Translations under genes and position numbers: made by a program
Notes under the pieces: generated by a model
Database searches by the model: none
What the model was told of the DNA's origin: nothing
The model's input: the letters and a program-made list of their open reading frames with translations, nothing else
Assembly (NCBI GenBank): GCA_017577615.1
Contig: PKRE01000002.1
Span: 124,001-188,000 of the forward strand
Source: Gammaproteobacteria bacterium
GTDB lineage: Bacteria; Pseudomonadota; Gammaproteobacteria; Steroidobacterales; Steroidobacteraceae
Reading direction: 5' to 3'
DNA length: 64,000 bases
Shown: positions 47,215 to 56,717 of the stretch, piece by piece
Position numbering within the stretch: position 1 is the first letter of the stretch
Layout: each line of letters begins with the position of its first letter

Positions 47215-47958
47215 ATGAATCCCATTTACCTCGGTGTCAATGTCGACCACGTCGCGACGCTGCGGCAAGCCCGCGGCACGCGTTATCCCGATCCCCTGTT
47301 CGCTGCATTGATTGCAGAGAAGGCAGGGGCGGACAGCATTACGGTGCACTTGCGCGAAGATAGACGACACATACAAGACCGAGACGTGCGGTTGTGCAAG
47401 GAGACGCTACAGACGCGCGTCAACCTCGAGATGGCAGCCACCGACGAGATGGTGCGGATCGCGTGCGACGTGCGGCCTTCCGACTGCTGTCTGGTGCCGG
47501 AACGGCGGGCGGAATTGACCACCGAGGGCGGGCTCGATGTGGCCGGACAGCTCAAAGAGCTGCAGCCCAAGATCGATGCGCTGAGGCAAGCGGGTATCCG
47601 CGTGTCGTTGTTCATCGACGCGGAAGAACGGCAGATCGACGCGGCTGTGGCGGTGGGGGCGCCGGTCATCGAGCTGCACACCGGCGCGTACGCGGATGCA
47701 GAAGGGCCGGCGCGGGCACGGGAGCTCGATCGGATCGCGCGGGCGGCCGCTTATGCCGCCTCGCGAGGGCTGACCGTGCACGCGGGTCACGGCTTGAACT
47801 ATTACAACGTGCAGGCGATCGCAGCGATCCCCGAGATCGTCGAGCTGAACATCGGTCATGCCATCGTGGCGCGTGCAGTCATCGACGGCATGGCCGCAGC
47901 GGTCGCCGAGATGAAGCGCCTGATGCTCGAGGCGCGAGTCGCGGCTGCGCGGTCATGA
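47215..47958 (+). CDS. pdxJ: PdxJ, pyridoxine 5'-phosphate synthase
   Basis: Last step of deoxyxylulose-dependent vitamin B6 synthesis. 247 residues, TIM barrel. Visible are LGVNVDHVATLRQARGTRYP, SITVHLREDRRHIQDRDV, LVPERRAELTTEGGLDV and AGHGLNYYNV. ATG 47215 is chosen because it gives the family start; the open frame to 47179 is not conserved. The stop overlaps acpS (ATGA). Confidence 0.98.
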   Translation: MNPIYLGVNVDHVATLRQARGTRYPDPLFAALIAEKAGADSITVHLREDRRHIQDRDVRLCKETLQTRVNLEMAATDEMVRIACDVRPSDCCLVPERRAELTTEGGLDVAGQLKELQPKIDALRQAGIRVSLFIDAEERQIDAAVAVGAPVIELHTGAYADAEGPARARELDRIARAAAYAASRGLTVHAGHGLNYYNVQAIAAIPEIVELNIGHAIVARAVIDGMAAAVAEMKRLMLEARVAAARS

Positions 47959-48353
47959 TCTTCGGGATCGGAACCGACGTCGTCCAGCTCGAACGGATCG
48001 GCAAGGTTTACGAGCGCCACGGTGAGCGGTTCGTGCAGCGATTGCTGCTGCCGGCCGAGCTGGAGGGGTTTCGCAAGAGCCCTCGACCGGTGCGTTTTCT
48101 CGCCATGCGCTTTGCAGCCAAGGAAGCCATCGTGAAGGCGATGGGAACCGGATTCGCGCACGGGATGTGGATTCGCGATGCGGGCATTGTGCCGAATGCC
48201 TGGGGACGACCGGAGATCATCTGGTCCGAGCGCGGTCGGATCATGTGCGACAAGCTCGGAATCGGTGAGGGGCACATCTCGTTGACGGACGAGGCGGGCC
48301 TGATCGTCGCCGTAGCCGTGCTCATGAAGAGAGAACAAACCCCCAGCCACTAG
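47955..48353 (+). CDS. acpS: AcpS, holo-ACP synthase
   Basis: Transfers 4'-phosphopantetheine from CoA to acyl carrier protein. 132 residues. Signature pieces: IFGIGTDVVQLERIGKV (metal Asp) and FLAMRFAAKEAIVKAMGTGF. ATG 47955 overlaps the pdxJ stop; the longer open frame is a shadow of pdxJ. It ends the lepA-acpS run. Confidence 0.97.
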   Translation: MIFGIGTDVVQLERIGKVYERHGERFVQRLLLPAELEGFRKSPRPVRFLAMRFAAKEAIVKAMGTGFAHGMWIRDAGIVPNAWGRPEIIWSERGRIMCDKLGIGEGHISLTDEAGLIVAVAVLMKREQTPSH

Positions 48354-48374
48354 CCTGTCGCCGTAGCCTGAAGC

Positions 48375-49154
48375 ATGACCATCTTCGTCTTCGACATCGA
48401 AACCATCCCGGATGTTGAGCTCGGACGTCGGCTCTATGGCTTGCACGATTTGAGCGACAAGCAAGTCGGTTACGTGATGCAGGCGAAGCGGCGCGAGGAA
48501 TCGGGCACGGAATTCCTCTCATACGAGCAACACCGCGTCGTGGCGATCTCCATCGTCTTTCGTTCGCGCGATACGCTGCGTGTGTGGTCATTGGGCGATC
48601 CGTCGGCCTCGGAAGCGGAGATCATTCAACGCTTCTTCGATGGCATCGAGCGTTACACGCCGGACCTGGTGTCGTGGAACGGCGCGGGCTTCGACCTTCC
48701 CGTGTTGCATTATCGTGCGTTGCTGCATGGGATCGCCGCGCCTCGCTACTGGGACACCGGCGATGAGGATCCGGCATTTCGCTTCAACAATTACCTGAAT
48801 CGCTTTCACACCCGCCATCTCGATCTGATGGACGCCCTGTCGCTGTATCAGTCGCGTGCACGGGTCGGCCTGCAAGCGATCGCCACATTGCTCGGTTTTC
48901 CGGGCAAGCTCGGCATGAGCGGCGACAAGGTTTGGGAGGCCTATCTCGACGGACACATCGAGCTGATCCGAAACTATTGCGAAACGGACGTCTTGAACAC
49001 CTATCTTGTTTTCCTGCGCTTCGAGCTCATACGTGGTCGTCTCACGCGTGACGAATACCTGGCTGAGCTCGGGCGTGTACGCGAATTCCTGCGCACGCAA
49101 GCAAAGCCACATTTCCTCGAGTTCTTGGAAGCTTGGCAGGAGCCGGACTGTTGA
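48375..49154 (+). CDS. PolB-like 3'-5' exonuclease
   Basis: 259 residues with the three DEDD exonuclease motifs: VFDIETIPD (Exo I), LVSWNGAGFDLPVLHYRAL (Exo II) and NYCETDVLNTYLVFLRFEL (Exo III). It matches the stand-alone predicted 3'-5' exonuclease family related to B-family polymerase proofreading domains (PF10108); substrate not established. The stop overlaps the TTG start of rlmD. Confidence 0.9.
   Translation: MTIFVFDIETIPDVELGRRLYGLHDLSDKQVGYVMQAKRREESGTEFLSYEQHRVVAISIVFRSRDTLRVWSLGDPSASEAEIIQRFFDGIERYTPDLVSWNGAGFDLPVLHYRALLHGIAAPRYWDTGDEDPAFRFNNYLNRFHTRHLDLMDALSLYQSRARVGLQAIATLLGFPGKLGMSGDKVWEAYLDGHIELIRNYCETDVLNTYLVFLRFELIRGRLTRDEYLAELGRVREFLRTQAKPHFLEFLEAWQEPDC
49138..49142 (+). 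promoter_or_regulatory. Shine-Dalgarno deciding the rlmD start
   Basis: AGGAG lies eight bases before TTG 49151. It supports a TTG start coupled to the exonuclease stop. Confidence 0.5.
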
Positions 49155-50482
49155 GTAGAGGAGCGACATCTGCGGCAGCGGGTCAGACCGCGGTCGCGCA
49201 GATCACCGATCTCGATCACGACGGCCGAGGCGTCGCGCACGTCGACGGTAAAGTGGTGTTCATCGACGGAGCGCTGCCCGGCGAACGAGTCGAATGGCAA
49301 CGCACCAGGAGGAAACGCTCGTTCGACGAGGGTCGACTCGTCGCGGTCTTGGAGCCCTCTTCGCATCGTGTCGAGCCGCGATGCCCGCATTTCGGCGTGT
49401 GCGGCGGCTGTGTGCTGCAGCACCTGGCGGTGGAGCAGCAGATCGCCTTCAAGGAGCGTCAGCTTCTCGATGCCCTTGCGCGCATCGGGCAAGTCGTGCC
49501 TCGTACGGTGCTGCCGCCTCTGCGTGGTCCGGTCTGGAATTACCGGCGCCGCGCGCGCTTGGGGGCGCGCTGGGTGGGGCCCAAGAACAAGACCGTTGTG
49601 GGTTTCCGGGAACGCTCGAGCTCCTTCGTGGCGGATCTGCGCGAGTGTCATACGCTCGCCGAGCCGATCGGACGGCTCATCGAGCCGCTTTCGAAGCTGC
49701 TGAGCGGCTTGAGCATCCGTGCGCATGTGCCACAGATCGAGGTGGCGGTTGGTGATCAAGTGAGCGCGCTCGTGTTTAGGATCATGAAGGAGCTGACGCC
49801 AGCGGATCGCGAGGCGCTCGAAGCGTTTCAACGCGCACACGGCGTCGAGATCTATCTTCAGCCGGGCGGATATGACACCGTCGCACCGTTGATGGCGCCG
49901 GCGACGCCGCTCGAGTATCGCTTGCCGCATTTCGACGTGCAGGTGCGTTTCGCACCCACCGATTTCATTCAGATCAACGGTGAGCTCAACGCACGGATGG
50001 TCGAGCGCGCCGTCGAGCATCTCGAGCCGAACGCGGACGACCACATCCTGGAGCTGTTCTGTGGCCTCGGCAATTTCTCGCTGCCGCTCGCGCGGCGCGG
50101 GGCGCGCGTGATCGCCGTGGAGGGTGAAGCAGGACTGGTCGCGCGCGCCAGGGAGAATGCACGGCGCAACGGCCTGGCGAATATCGACTTCCACGTCGCC
50201 GACTTGTCGAATCCCGAGTTTCGAGACAGTCCTTGGGCGCGTGCGCAGTACGACAAGGTGCTGCTCGATCCTCCGCGTGCAGGCGCACGGGAGGCGCTTG
50301 CGCTCATCGACGCAGTCGGAGCGAAGCAGGTCGTTTACGTATCTTGCCATCCGGGTACGCTCGCGCGTGATGCGGGGATTTTGGTGCACGAGCATGGCTT
50401 CCAGCTCGAGGCGGCTGGGGTGATGGACATGTTTCCGCACACGGCGCACGTGGAATCGATCGCGGTGTTCAGACGCCAGTGA
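49151..50482 (+). CDS. rlmD: RlmD, 23S rRNA (uracil-1939-C5) methyltransferase
   Basis: SAM-dependent m5U methyltransferase with an Fe-S cluster. 443 residues from TTG 49151. The TRAM domain (about 8-65) has ITDLDHDGRGVAHVDGKVVF; the Fe-S cysteines are in RCPHFGVCGGCVLQH with a fourth in the RECHTLAEP segment; the methyltransferase core has ILELFCGLGNFSLPLARRGA, VLLDPPRAGA and the nucleophile Cys in VYVSCHPGTLARD. Near-normal length. Confidence 0.97.
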   Translation: MSRGATSAAAGQTAVAQITDLDHDGRGVAHVDGKVVFIDGALPGERVEWQRTRRKRSFDEGRLVAVLEPSSHRVEPRCPHFGVCGGCVLQHLAVEQQIAFKERQLLDALARIGQVVPRTVLPPLRGPVWNYRRRARLGARWVGPKNKTVVGFRERSSSFVADLRECHTLAEPIGRLIEPLSKLLSGLSIRAHVPQIEVAVGDQVSALVFRIMKELTPADREALEAFQRAHGVEIYLQPGGYDTVAPLMAPATPLEYRLPHFDVQVRFAPTDFIQINGELNARMVERAVEHLEPNADDHILELFCGLGNFSLPLARRGARVIAVEGEAGLVARARENARRNGLANIDFHVADLSNPEFRDSPWARAQYDKVLLDPPRAGAREALALIDAVGAKQVVYVSCHPGTLARDAGILVHEHGFQLEAAGVMDMFPHTAHVESIAVFRRQ

Positions 50483-51537
50483 GCGCTACAGACATGACAC
50501 TCGGTCCTCTCATGATCGATATCGAGGGCACGAGCCTGACGCCCGAGGATCGCGAGCTGCTGGCGCACCCGCTGGTCGGTGCGGTGATCCTGTTCACTCG
50601 CAACTTCGCGAGCATCGATCAGCTCGTCGAGCTCGTCGCGGCGATACGGGCGGCGAGAACGCCGCCTGTGCTCATCACGGTCGATCACGAGGGCGGCCGC
50701 GTCCAACGGTTCCGTACCGGCTTTACAGTGCTGCCCGCCATGCGGCTCATCGGCTACGAATACGACCGTGACCCGGCGGCTGGGCGGCAACTGGCGCGCC
50801 AGTGCGGCTGGCTGATGGCTGCCGAGCTGCGGGCCGTCGGCATAGACATGAGCTTTGCTCCGTGCGTCGATCTCGACTATGGGGTCAGCTCCGTGATCGG
50901 CGATCGCGCATTTCATCGCGATCCACGGGTCGTGGCGGAGCTGGCTGTCGCTTTCATGGGGGGGATGCGCGAGGCGGGCATGGCCGCGACGGCGAAGCAT
51001 TTCCCTGGCCACGGCGCGGTCGCTCCGGATTCCCACGTGGCGATGCCGGTCGATCGTAGGCCGCTTCCGGACATCGACGACGATCTCTATCCGTACCGGC
51101 GGCTGATCGATAACGGCCTGGCCTCGATCATGGCTGCGCACGTCGTCTTCTCGGAAGTCGATCCGCTGCCGGCCGGCTTCTCGCGGCGCTGGATCCAGGG
51201 CGAGCTGCGAGGGCGGTTGGGCTTCACCGGGGCGATTTTCACCGACGACCTTTCCATGGCCGGCGCGGCGGTCGTCGGCGGCCCCGTGGAGCGCGCGCAA
51301 GCCGCCCTGGAGGCCGGCTGCGACGTGCTTTCGTTCTGCAACGATCGTAAAGGTGTGCTGCAAGTCATCGATTCTTTGCGAGGGAGCGGGGATCCTTCGA
51401 GTCAAGTGCGCATGGCACGCCTTCGGGGAAAACCGGGTCTGACCAGGGATGCCCTGTATGCCTCGCCTATGTGGCAGGCGTGCCACCGCGCGATCTGCGC
51501 TTGCTTGGAGCGTCCCACCCTGACGTTGGATTCTTGA
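50479..51537 (+). CDS. nagZ: NagZ, beta-N-acetylhexosaminidase (GH3)
   Basis: Cytoplasmic glycosidase that cleaves GlcNAc-anhydroMurNAc peptides in peptidoglycan recycling. 352 residues. Family motifs: GAVILFTRNFAS, TVDHEGGRVQRF, the His loop KHFPGHGAVAPDSHVAMP and FTDDLSMAGA with the nucleophile Asp. The start is GTG 50479, overlapping the rlmD stop; ATG 50494 is an alternative. Confidence 0.96.
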   Translation: MSATDMTLGPLMIDIEGTSLTPEDRELLAHPLVGAVILFTRNFASIDQLVELVAAIRAARTPPVLITVDHEGGRVQRFRTGFTVLPAMRLIGYEYDRDPAAGRQLARQCGWLMAAELRAVGIDMSFAPCVDLDYGVSSVIGDRAFHRDPRVVAELAVAFMGGMREAGMAATAKHFPGHGAVAPDSHVAMPVDRRPLPDIDDDLYPYRRLIDNGLASIMAAHVVFSEVDPLPAGFSRRWIQGELRGRLGFTGAIFTDDLSMAGAAVVGGPVERAQAALEAGCDVLSFCNDRKGVLQVIDSLRGSGDPSSQVRMARLRGKPGLTRDALYASPMWQACHRAICACLERPTLTLDS

Positions 51538-51540
51538 GCG

Positions 51541-52509
51541 ATGAGCGTCGAACCGTCGTACCGCCCGGCCGATATTGGCGGGTGCCCAGATCGCAGGCTG
51601 CTGGCCATGCTCGTTGAGCAGGCTCCGCAAGGCGTGGTGATCTGCGATGCAGACGGTACCGCGATTTACGCCAACGCCGCGATGGAACGCCTCACGGGCT
51701 ACGCGCGCCACGAGATCTGCGGCCGCAATCTGACCTTCTTGCAGGCCCAGGACCAGGATCAGGAGGGTGTGCACAAGATCCGTCAGGCGATCCGAGACGG
51801 CTGTGCTTGCCGGACAGTCCTGCGCAACTATCGTCAGGATGGCACGATGTTCTGGAACGAATTGTCTATCGTGCCGCTGCGATTGAACGGCTCTGTGACG
51901 CACTTCGCAAGCTTTCACCGCGAGGTCTCGAACAAGCTAGGCGAGTCGGCAGGCGAAGCCCGCGATCCGACCATGAGCACGCAGACGATGCTCGCCTATC
52001 TGCGCGACGACAAGTTGACTGGGCTACTGCGGCGACCGTATTTCGAGGAGCTCGTGCGCCGTGATTGGGCGCTCGCGCAACGAGAATCACGACGGCTCTC
52101 GTTTCTGCTGTTCGATCTGGACTGTTTTGCACACTATCGCGACGTCTTCGGACGGCAAGGGGCGGATCAGGCGTTCCGGCGCATCGCCCGAGTGATAGGC
52201 GGTTGTTTCCGTCGCGCGAGCGATCTTTGCGGGCGCTTTGACGAAGATCAGATTGCGGCCCTCACGAGTGGAGTGGACTTGGCGCAGGCTGCGAGACTGG
52301 CCGAAGCCGTGCTTGGGCGCGTGCGCGATCTTGCCCTTCACCATCCACGCTCACTCGTCTCGCGTTATGTGACGGCGAGCGCGGGCGTGGTCTCAGTCGT
52401 TCCTGCCTACGACATGACGGTCGAGCGGCTCTACGAAAATGCGCTCTCGGCTTTGAGGGACGCAAAGGAGCTCGGACGCAATCGTGTCGTGAGCAGGGAG
52501 TGCGAGTAA
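51541..52509 (+). CDS. LOV-like PAS + degenerate GGDEF protein
   Basis: 322 residues. A PAS domain (about 20-135) follows the LOV pattern closely: ANAAMERLTGYARHEICGRN then LTFLQAQDQDQEGV, and LRNYRQDGTMFWNELSIVPL. In photoactive LOV the motif is GRNCRFLQ; here Cys is replaced by Leu (about 64). The C-terminal GGDEF-type domain (about 155-320: DDKLTGLLRR, SFLLFDLDCFAHYRDVFGRQ) has GRFDEDQI (231-238) where the active-site GGDEF should be, so diguanylate cyclase activity is unlikely. A FAD/FMN- or protein-sensing regulator is inferred. Three bases after nagZ. Confidence 0.88.
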   Translation: MSVEPSYRPADIGGCPDRRLLAMLVEQAPQGVVICDADGTAIYANAAMERLTGYARHEICGRNLTFLQAQDQDQEGVHKIRQAIRDGCACRTVLRNYRQDGTMFWNELSIVPLRLNGSVTHFASFHREVSNKLGESAGEARDPTMSTQTMLAYLRDDKLTGLLRRPYFEELVRRDWALAQRESRRLSFLLFDLDCFAHYRDVFGRQGADQAFRRIARVIGGCFRRASDLCGRFDEDQIAALTSGVDLAQAARLAEAVLGRVRDLALHHPRSLVSRYVTASAGVVSVVPAYDMTVERLYENALSALRDAKELGRNRVVSRECE

Positions 52510-52526
52510 GGAAGGTGCGACGCTTC

Positions 52527-53138
52527 TTATCGGCGCGTCGGCGCAACCAGGGCGATGACGCCGAATTTCGGATGATCGATGTAGTGTCGCTCGTTGCTAC
52601 GCATGCGGCGCGACTGACGAATCACGTAGCGCTGGGTCGGTGCCTCGGGTGGCGTGAAGGTCAGATCGAGCGTCAAGTGCAGGTAACGCCCGCGGGAGAG
52701 GGCGATTTCGCCGCTGAGTCCGCTCGCAGCAGGCACGAAATCGTTGATGGAGATCGAAGGCGCAGCAAGCCTTGGAAAGGCAGGTTGCGTCCACCCGAAA
52801 TGAGCAAGCGGTCGGTAGTCGCGGCTTCGTCGCAGTGCAGCTTGTAGCGCGCCGAGCTGCATTCTCTCTGGCGGAAGAGCAGGGAAGGCATCACTGGGTC
52901 GTGGTACGGCAGGGATGCTCGCGTCGAACGGAGAAACGTCGTCCGCCGGGATATCCAAGCCCTTGTGAGCTTGCAGCTCGAGATTCCACAGTTCCTCGGT
53001 GGCATCTGTCGACAGGTGCTGGAAGATCAAGATTTCAACATCGTACGTCGGCTGATCGCTCGTCGCTTGCTGTGCTTTGGCAGAGCTCAGCCAAGCGGCA
53101 ACCACGATCAGGCTTGCGACCAGCCACCGTCTCGTCAT
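52527..53138 (-). CDS. CsiV-like periplasmic protein
   Basis: 203 residues from the ATG complementary to 53136-53138. The signal peptide ends near AKAQ (about 22). The mature part resembles CsiV: YDVEILIFQHLSTD, LGALQAALRRSRDYRPLAHF (followed by GWTQPAF) and RHYIDHPKFGVIALV. CsiV activates a carbohydrate sensor in Vibrio, but the wider family is uncharacterised. It lies just downstream of mfd on the same strand, the common gammaproteobacterial arrangement. Confidence 0.85.
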   Translation of the reverse strand: MTRRWLVASLIVVAAWLSSAKAQQATSDQPTYDVEILIFQHLSTDATEELWNLELQAHKGLDIPADDVSPFDASIPAVPRPSDAFPALPPERMQLGALQAALRRSRDYRPLAHFGWTQPAFPRLAAPSISINDFVPAASGLSGEIALSRGRYLHLTLDLTFTPPEAPTQRYVIRQSRRMRSNERHYIDHPKFGVIALVAPTRR

Positions 53139-53222
53139 CGATGTCTCTGGTGTGTGCATAGACGTTCGAGCTTGCAGAGAAGCACAGTTTGACATAGCCG
53201 CTGCGCCGTGGGCGAGCTTGCC

Positions 53223-56200
53223 TCAGTGCGCTTTGCGCGCAGTTCGCGGCGCAGCTTCCGATCCCTTTCCTTCCAACGCGGTGAGCAGCTCTTCGACTGC
53301 TTCGAAGCGCTCTGCGTCCTTCTCCAGGTCGAGCGTGAAGCGTAGCCTCGTGCCGCCGTCGAGGCGATGTGTGGTCGAATGCTGTTGTACGTAGCGGATC
53401 AATGCCGCCGGCTCGACGTTCGTGTGTGGCTCGAACGTCACTGAGCCGCCTCCCGGGCCGACGTCGATCTTGCGCAACCCTAAACGGCGGGCCTTTTGCT
53501 TGATCTCGGCGATGCGGAACAGGTTCTTCGCCGGCACCGGCAACAGACCGAATCGATCGATCATCTCGACTTGCAGCTCGCGCAGCTCTTCTGCGTTCGC
53601 TGCCGCAGCGATGCGCTTGTACAAGACAAGCCGCAGATGAACGTCTGGCAGGTAGTCCTCCGGCAAGAGCGCAGGCACGTGCAGGTCGACCTCCGGTCCT
53701 TGATGCATCGGCTCCTCGAGCTCCGGGATCTTGCCGGACTTGAGCGCAGCGACCGCCCGCTCGAGCATTTCCAGATAGAGCGTGTACCCGATCTCCTGAA
53801 TGTGACCGCTTTGCTCTTCTCCGAGCAGCTCGCCGGCACCGCGAATTTCCAAGTCATGCGTAGCGAGCGTGAAACCTGCGCCGAGATCCTCGAGAGATTC
53901 GATGGCTTCGAGACGCTTGATGGCATCTGCCGTCATGACGCTTCGAGGAGGAGTCAACAGATAAGCATAGGCTTGATGATGCGAGCGTCCGACGCGACCG
54001 CGCAACTGATGCAGCTGAGCCAGACCGAGCTTGTCGGCCCGATCGATGATGATCGTGTTTGCGGACGGGATGTCGATCCCACTCTCCACAATGGTCGTGC
54101 AGACGAGCAGGTTGGTGCGCTGATGATAGAAATCGAGCATGACTTGCTCGAGATCGCGCTCGCGCATCTGGCCGTGTCCGATCGCGACGCGTGCCTCCGG
54201 CACGAGCTCTTGGACGGTGCGGGCCGCCTTCTCGATCGTCTGCACGCTGTTGTGGACGTAATAGATCTGTCCGCCGCGACGAATCTCGCGCAAGCAAGCC
54301 TCTCGAATCGTCGCCGCATCCCACTGTGTGACGAACGTCTTGATGGACAGGCGTGCTGCCGGCGGCGTCGTGATCAAAGAAAGCTCCCGCAAGCCGCCGA
54401 GCGCCATGTGCAAGGTGCGCGGAATCGGCGTGGCGGTAAGCGTCAAGACGTCCACTTCCGCGCGCATCTGTTTGAGCCGTTCCTTGTCCTTGACGCCGAA
54501 ACGATGCTCCTCGTCGATGATCAGTAGACCGAGCCGCTTGAACCTGATACCGCTTTGCAGGAGACGATGTGTGCCGATCACGATATCGATCTGTCCCGAC
54601 TCGAGCCCCTGAACGACTTGGTTCAGTTCCTTTGCGGTTCGGAAACGCGACAGTGACTCGACGCGCACAGGCCAATCGGCAAAGCGATCTGCGAATGTCT
54701 GATAGTGCTGCTGAGCCAGCAGCGTGGTCGGCACGAGCACGGCGACCTGCTTGCCTGCCTGGACCGCCACGAATGCAGCGCGCAACGCCACTTCGGTCTT
54801 GCCGAAACCCACATCGCCGCACACGACCCGATCCATCGGGCGCTCGCTGGCCATGTCGGCCAGCACTTGCTCGATAGCTTGAGCCTGATCGGGCGTTTCC
54901 TCGAACGGGAATTGCGCCTCGAACGCGCGCAGGTCGCGCTCATTGGCGATAAGACGCTCGCCCTGGCGCGCGGCGCGACGCGAATAGAGGTCGAGGAGCT
55001 CCGCCGCAGTATCGCGAATTCTCTGCGCCGCCTTCTTCTTCGCTTTCTGCCAGGCATCGCTTCCCAGCTTGTGAAGCGGAGCGGTCTCGGGAGGCCCGCC
55101 GGTATAGCGGCTGACGAGGTCGAGGGCGTGCACGGGGACATAGAGCTTGTCGCCGTCGGCGTACTCGAGCACCAGGAACTCGCTCTTGAGCCCACCCACC
55201 TCGAGAGTGCTGAGCCCGACGAAGCGCCCGACACCATACGCCTCGTGCACGACCGGTGCACCCGGACGAAGGTCCGTGAGGTCGCGAATGATCTTTTCTG
55301 GATCGCGCTCGGGCCGCCGCCGGCGTCGTTCTTGCCGGACACGTTCGCCGAACAGCTGCTCTTCAGCGATGACGGCGAGCGGCGGGTCGGACAAGACGAG
55401 CCCGGTGGCGATCGGTGAGACGGTGATGGCGAGAGGCGCTGTCGAGGACTGAAACGCCGACCAGCTGTCGACGAGCTCAGGTTGGAGCCGTCGACGCTTG
55501 AGAATCTCGAGCAGCATCTCGCGGCGGCCTGCCGACTCGGCGGCGATCAGGACGCGTCCAGAGAACTCAGAGAGAAAGCTGGCCAGCTCGCGCGCAGGAT
55601 CGTCGCTGCGGACATCGACGCGCAGCGATGGCGGCCGACGCGTGGCGAAATTGTGAAACGGCACCGATTGTGTGAGCGGATCGAGCTCGACCGTCGAGAG
55701 CTCGATGCGCCGGTAACTGTGCAATCTGTCGCGCAACTCCTGCGGGGGTGTGAAGACCTCGGCGGGTGTCAGGATCGGCCGCTCGGGGTCGTGGCTGCGC
55801 TGCTCGTAGCGCCCTTCGATCTCCGCGAAAACCTGTTGCGCGACATCTTCCAGACCGGTGGGCATCGCGACGATCGTGTGCGCGGGCAGATAGTCGAAGA
55901 GCGTTGCCGTGGCGTCGAAGAACAAGGGGAGGTAGTACTCGATACCAGCCGGGGGTGCGCCTTCAGCAATGTCCTTATAGATGGACATCCTGGTCAGGTC
56001 GCCCTCGAAGCGTGTGCGAAAACGCCGCTTGAACTGTTGGATGCCCTCACTCGTGAGCGGAAATTCCCGCGCAGGCAGAAGTCGCAGGGCTTCGGTGCGC
56101 TCGCCCGAGCGTTGCGTTTCAGGGTCGAACAAGCGGATCGATTCCACCTCGTCGTCGAACAGATCGATGCGGTAGGGCGAATTGCTGCCCATCGGGAACA

Positions 56201-56717
56201 AGTCGATCAGTGAGCCGCGCACCGCGAACTCCCCGGGCGCCATCACTTGAGAGGTGGCAACGTAACCTGCTCCGACCAACCGGTCGCGGAACGCACCGAT
56301 ATCGAGTCGCTCGCCAACGGACAGGTCGAACGCGTGTGCCTCGATATAGCTCTTCGGCGGCAGCCGCTGCAGGAGCGTTCCCAGGTCGATGACGACAATG
56401 CCCTTCGTGAGCCGCGGCAGGATTGAAAGCAATCGCAGCCGTTGTGAGACGATGTCCGGATGTGGTGAGAACACGTCGTATGGGAGCGTTTCCCAGTCGG
56501 GAAACGTCTCGATGGGCGTCCCTGGGGGCGCGAAAAAGCGCAGCTCCTCTTCCATCCGGCTGACCTGTCGCGCATCCGCCGCGACGACGACGAGCGGTCC
56601 CGAGGCACGCCGCGCCGCTTCGGCGAGCCACAAAGAGGATGCAGAGCCATAGAGCTGTCCCCAGCGCACGTGCATCTGTGCTTTGCTGGGGAGGAGGAGG
56701 TGTTGGTGATCAGCCAT
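53223..56717 (-). CDS. mfd: Mfd, transcription-repair coupling factor
   Basis: Removes stalled RNA polymerase and recruits UvrA. 1164 residues from the ATG complementary to 56715-56717. In order: UvrB-homology module (FPDWETLPYDVFSPHPDIVS), RNA-polymerase-interacting domain (GVGRFVGLSTLEVGGLKSEF, DKLYVPVHALDLVSRYTGG), helicase motifs CGDVGFGKTEVALRAAFVAV and DEEHRFGVKDKERLK, TATPIPRTLHMAL, QLRGRVGRSHHQAYA, then the TRCF C-terminal domain. The frame is open further to 56834, but the extra residues are unlike the family. Confidence 0.98.
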   Translation of the reverse strand: MADHQHLLLPSKAQMHVRWGQLYGSASSLWLAEAARRASGPLVVVAADARQVSRMEEELRFFAPPGTPIETFPDWETLPYDVFSPHPDIVSQRLRLLSILPRLTKGIVVIDLGTLLQRLPPKSYIEAHAFDLSVGERLDIGAFRDRLVGAGYVATSQVMAPGEFAVRGSLIDLFPMGSNSPYRIDLFDDEVESIRLFDPETQRSGERTEALRLLPAREFPLTSEGIQQFKRRFRTRFEGDLTRMSIYKDIAEGAPPAGIEYYLPLFFDATATLFDYLPAHTIVAMPTGLEDVAQQVFAEIEGRYEQRSHDPERPILTPAEVFTPPQELRDRLHSYRRIELSTVELDPLTQSVPFHNFATRRPPSLRVDVRSDDPARELASFLSEFSGRVLIAAESAGRREMLLEILKRRRLQPELVDSWSAFQSSTAPLAITVSPIATGLVLSDPPLAVIAEEQLFGERVRQERRRRRPERDPEKIIRDLTDLRPGAPVVHEAYGVGRFVGLSTLEVGGLKSEFLVLEYADGDKLYVPVHALDLVSRYTGGPPETAPLHKLGSDAWQKAKKKAAQRIRDTAAELLDLYSRRAARQGERLIANERDLRAFEAQFPFEETPDQAQAIEQVLADMASERPMDRVVCGDVGFGKTEVALRAAFVAVQAGKQVAVLVPTTLLAQQHYQTFADRFADWPVRVESLSRFRTAKELNQVVQGLESGQIDIVIGTHRLLQSGIRFKRLGLLIIDEEHRFGVKDKERLKQMRAEVDVLTLTATPIPRTLHMALGGLRELSLITTPPAARLSIKTFVTQWDAATIREACLREIRRGGQIYYVHNSVQTIEKAARTVQELVPEARVAIGHGQMRERDLEQVMLDFYHQRTNLLVCTTIVESGIDIPSANTIIIDRADKLGLAQLHQLRGRVGRSHHQAYAYLLTPPRSVMTADAIKRLEAIESLEDLGAGFTLATHDLEIRGAGELLGEEQSGHIQEIGYTLYLEMLERAVAALKSGKIPELEEPMHQGPEVDLHVPALLPEDYLPDVHLRLVLYKRIAAAANAEELRELQVEMIDRFGLLPVPAKNLFRIAEIKQKARRLGLRKIDVGPGGGSVTFEPHTNVEPAALIRYVQQHSTTHRLDGGTRLRFTLDLEKDAERFEAVEELLTALEGKGSEAAPRTARKAH

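Noticed and set aside
47394..47954. N-terminal extension of acpS
   Set aside because: It is the shifted frame of pdxJ, giving a low-complexity Arg/Gly sequence.
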